Below, piece by piece: positions 62,301 through 64,000 of a DNA stretch of 64,000 nucleotides. Positions within the stretch are counted from its first letter, which is position 1. Every line of letters begins with the position of its first letter. Below the pieces are notes generated by a model that was given only the letters and a program-made list of their open reading frames with translations, ran no database searches and was not told the origin of the DNA. The position numbers and the translations under genes are program-made. Source of the stretch: Lineus longissimus (Eukaryota; Nemertea; Pilidiophora; Heteronemertea; Lineidae); the NCBI RefSeq assembly GCF_910592395.1, contig NC_088311.1:6142501-6206500 (forward strand), written 5' to 3'.

Positions 62301-64000
62301 CCTTACCGACAATGACATGAGAATGGCCTAATGTAAAGCCAAATAGTACCATTTACCATTTCTTCATTTCAGCACCTGGCATCGATTCTGCCCTAAAGGA
62401 TCTACCACCTCAAGTTTTATTGAGGCACATCAAATCATCCAGGCATCTACCAATCTGTGTTTTGTTCAGAGGAGATGAAAAGGGTAAGCCTAAACCGTAA
62501 TCTTGTTTCTTGACTAGATGCTGGATAATAAAGTTTCAATTATTTACAAGGAGATGCACTGTTGTCAGTGGTCACTACACCACAGTTCTTCAGATCCTGT
62601 TTAAGTAAAGGCATGATTTTGTTTCCATAAGATTTCATTTATCCATCATCACAGGCAGATCTACATGTACATGTACAGATGACATGTCATTCTATTCTTT
62701 CTCTTTCAGAAAAAGAAACAACCTTAGAACAGAAGCTCACAAAATTCTGGGGAAAAAGAAATAACACTGATTCATATCATTCCTGGCAAATAGGTTCCTT
62801 TAATTCCAAAAAGGTAACTTGAATTTCATGACAACTACTGCAGATTTTGATCATAATGTTTACTGCTGGTTGCAAGGGAGTTCAATGTGGGGATCACCGT
62901 TGTTTAGCTTTTTGAAGTAGGCTTACCGAAAGGTAGTGAAATACAGAAAGTTTGGAACCTCAATGCGCAGAATGTCCTCACATTCACAATCACTGTTATA
63001 AATCTGACTACAAAACTACTAATCCTGATCTCTATCCCCTTCTGACTACGTAATTTAACTTGTTTTCCAGTTTGTGCTTCCACAAATACCGTCCAGTCTT
63101 CCAATTGTGAGATGCTATCTTGGTTATGCCTCGCCGTTCGACTACACTGGAAAACCACTGCTAAAGTCATTCCAGAGATGGTTTGGAAAATTAGTAAGTA
63201 TGACCCATTGATATGTACAAGCATGTAGGCTTTCTTCAGTGAGGGTTCAGTGTCAAATTAGTCATGTTTGCTTTCTACACCATATCTATTGGTTGTCATG
63301 TAAATCCTTGATGTTTTGTTCTTTCAGATGAAGGTTTATGGCAACCAGCTCAAAGAAGCCAGTGTTTCATTATTTGAACAAAAGCTTTCTACAAATAAAT
63401 TAACCCTGGTTGGTTTCCCGGGACCTGATCAGCACTATGAAGTGGAGGAAATCTTCTACGAAGTAAGGACGGAAGATGCCTTCTGTCAGTTTTATAAGAG
63501 GAAACATTCACTTATTCTAGTTTAAGCTCTTTGGAAACTAATTGGAGCTAGGCTAAAGCATCAGGGCCAGGAAATGTGATTCAATCAATGTCAGCCATGA
63601 TGAGGTCTCTTTATGACAGTTGCAGGAGAAGACTTCATAATTCCATCAGAAAAAGAATCATTATGAAAATCACTGCATCCTCTGCCAAAACTGTTTATCG
63701 GGCCCAAAGATGACCTGGAAAGGGAAACTGAATTAAATATTTATCCAACTTATTCTATCATTACAGGTCAGAAATCAATGGGAGAATGATATTGAAGTCC
63801 TGCTGGTGCATCCACATTCTCCTGAAGTCAAAGACTTGATGAAGTTGTTCATTTTGAGGCACCAGCCTGCTGTGATATTTGTCAAGGGGAAAGGTACATA
63901 TAAGCTAGTTCAGTGATGAGGTTTTCGTAGATGTAAATTTGTTATTATTAGAATGACCATTCTTTAACCCTGTCCCCACCAAATTTTTCCAGATGAGGGA
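59268..64000 (+). CDS. Membrane-anchored protein of unknown family, partial at window end
   Basis: Exons: 59268-59355, 62373-62483, 62710-62813, 63071-63193, 63328-63519, 63767-63893, and the first 8 bases of another from 63993. All join in phase, giving at least 248 residues. Residues about 14-31 (IFANVALFSALILITIG) form one hydrophobic segment after a short charged N-terminus, suggesting a signal anchor with the bulk of the protein in the secretory-pathway lumen. Later parts alternate strand-like and helical segments: LPICVLFRGDE, LTKFWGKRN, RCYLGYASPFDYTGKPLL, LTLVGFPGPDQ, and HQPAVIFVKGK, the last reminiscent of a thioredoxin-fold strand but lacking a CXXC. The exon 5 donor is unusual (CTA|GTTTAAG). 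I cannot name the family. A MULE transposon fills most of intron 1. Confidence 0.75.
59463..59562 (+). repeat. MULE left terminal inverted repeat (array of 16-bp units)
   Basis: Six units: GTCAGAACGGCCCC, GTCAAAACGGCCCCC, a CTTTAATAGA spacer, then two more GTCAAAACGGCCCC, GTCGAAACGGCCC and a degraded GTCAAATGGGC. Mirrors 62047-62137. Confidence 0.93.
60201..61228 (-). pseudogene. PHD-finger MULE transposase, internal deletion and frameshift
   Basis: The N-terminal part (61228-60836) has a PHD-type zinc finger, CISC..CEGC..WQHRIC..CQRC, at residues 8-60, then the first catalytic aspartate in WYIDGTFKVV, and stops right after KEP. The C-terminal part (60833-60201, another frame) resumes at VIDFESAMW (second aspartate) with CSFHW and the catalytic glutamate in NNDCEGWHGALNRHAR. 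Compared with intact MULE transposases about 40 residues between FKVV and the second aspartate are missing, so all catalytic residues survive but in two frames. The last 50 residues are basic. It is in antisense to the host gene. Confidence 0.9.
61414..61650 (+). repeat. 74-bp tandem repeat inside the MULE
   Basis: Three nearly identical units starting ATCAAAGAGACAGTGAATTC at about 61416, 61490 and 61564, and a partial fourth at about 61633. They lie upstream of the transposase start, between it and the right terminal repeat, so they may belong to its promoter or subterminal binding region. Confidence 0.92.
62047..62137 (-). repeat. MULE right terminal inverted repeat
   Basis: Five GGGGCCGTTTTGAC-type units, with the same CTATTTAAAG-like spacer at the equivalent place as in the left repeat; it ends GGGGCCGTTCTGACTGG. 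Confidence 0.93.
62373..62483 (+). CDS. Unknown membrane protein, exon 2
   Basis: Acceptor CATTTCAG|CACC, donor AAAAG|GGTAAG read as AAG G|GTAAGC. Encodes LKDLPPQVLLRHIKSS and LPICVLFRGDEK. Confidence 0.75.
62710..62813 (+). CDS. Unknown membrane protein, exon 3
   Basis: Acceptor TCTTTCAG|AAAAA, donor AAAAAG|GTAACT. Encodes LEQKLTKFWGKRNN and SYHSWQIGSFNSKK. Confidence 0.75.
63071..63193 (+). CDS. Unknown membrane protein, exon 4
   Basis: Acceptor GTTTTCCAG|TTTG, donor AAATTA|GTAAGT. Encodes LPIVRCYLGYASPFDYTG and LLKSFQRWFGKL. Confidence 0.78.
63328..63519 (+). CDS. Unknown membrane protein, exon 5
   Basis: Acceptor TTCTTTCAG|ATGA. Encodes NQLKEASVSLFEQKL, LTLVGFPGPDQHYEVEEI and FCQFYKRKHSLIL. 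The donor CTA|GTTTAAG is weak; without splicing the frame stops at once (GTT TAA), while splicing keeps a strongly protein-like frame into exon 6. Confidence 0.75.
63767..63893 (+). CDS. Unknown membrane protein, exon 6
   Basis: Acceptor CATTACAG|GTCA, donor GAAAG|GTACAT. Encodes WENDIEVLLVHPHSPEVKDL and LRHQPAVIFVKGK. Confidence 0.75.
63993..64000 (+). CDS. Unknown membrane protein, exon 7 (cut by window end)
   Basis: Acceptor TTTTTCCAG at 63984-63992; the first bases read on as D-E-G in the frame left by exon 6. Confidence 0.5.

Larger units (their letters stand above)
59356..62372 (+). other. Intron 1 of the unknown membrane protein gene
   Basis: A 3.0-kb intron of which about 2.7 kb is the MULE at 59458-62142. 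Without the insertion it would be about 330 bp, in line with the gene's other introns. Confidence 0.75.

Overview
This is a metazoan nuclear window, most likely from a marine bilaterian invertebrate. It has spliced genes with GT-AG introns, an intronless FoxD-class forkhead gene, a ZNG1/CBWD metallochaperone gene, a eukaryotic tRNA-Pro with internal A and B boxes and a T-run terminator, and Tc1 and MULE transposons. The palindromic string ACATGTA recurs unusually often. I cannot name the species or phylum from sequence alone.

Layout. 1-8.6 kb: mostly unassigned, with one good but unidentified minus-strand exon (5454-5721) and a 25-bp G run. 8.66-9.88 kb: a complete single-exon FoxD gene on the minus strand. 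9.9-17.2 kb: its upstream flank, without recognisable genes. 17.18-58.40 kb: one ZNG1 gene on the minus strand, which I rebuilt as 12 coding exons. Exons 1-10 are packed into 58.4-51.1 kb. Exon 11 lies 21.4 kb further on (29.6 kb) and the 20-codon last exon a further 12.4 kb on (17.2 kb). The two giant introns hold a Tc1 element with a broken transposase, a tRNA-Pro(AGG), a foldback element and several motif-rich stretches. 58.4-59.3 kb: a divergent promoter region containing a 174-bp foldback palindrome. 59.27 kb to the end: a plus-strand, multi-exon membrane-anchored protein gene of unknown family that runs off the window. Its first intron carries a 2.7-kb MULE with compound inverted repeats and a PHD-finger transposase broken by an internal deletion.

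The main biological point is the pairing of FoxD and ZNG1 on the same strand, with FoxD just 3' of ZNG1. Human FOXD4/CBWD1 and FOXD4L1/CBWD2 have the same arrangement. Together with the swollen last introns of ZNG1, this suggests an old regulatory block: a housekeeping gene whose introns may carry FoxD control elements. ZNG1 as read here has one base missing in exon 8, which may be an assembly error or a real lesion.
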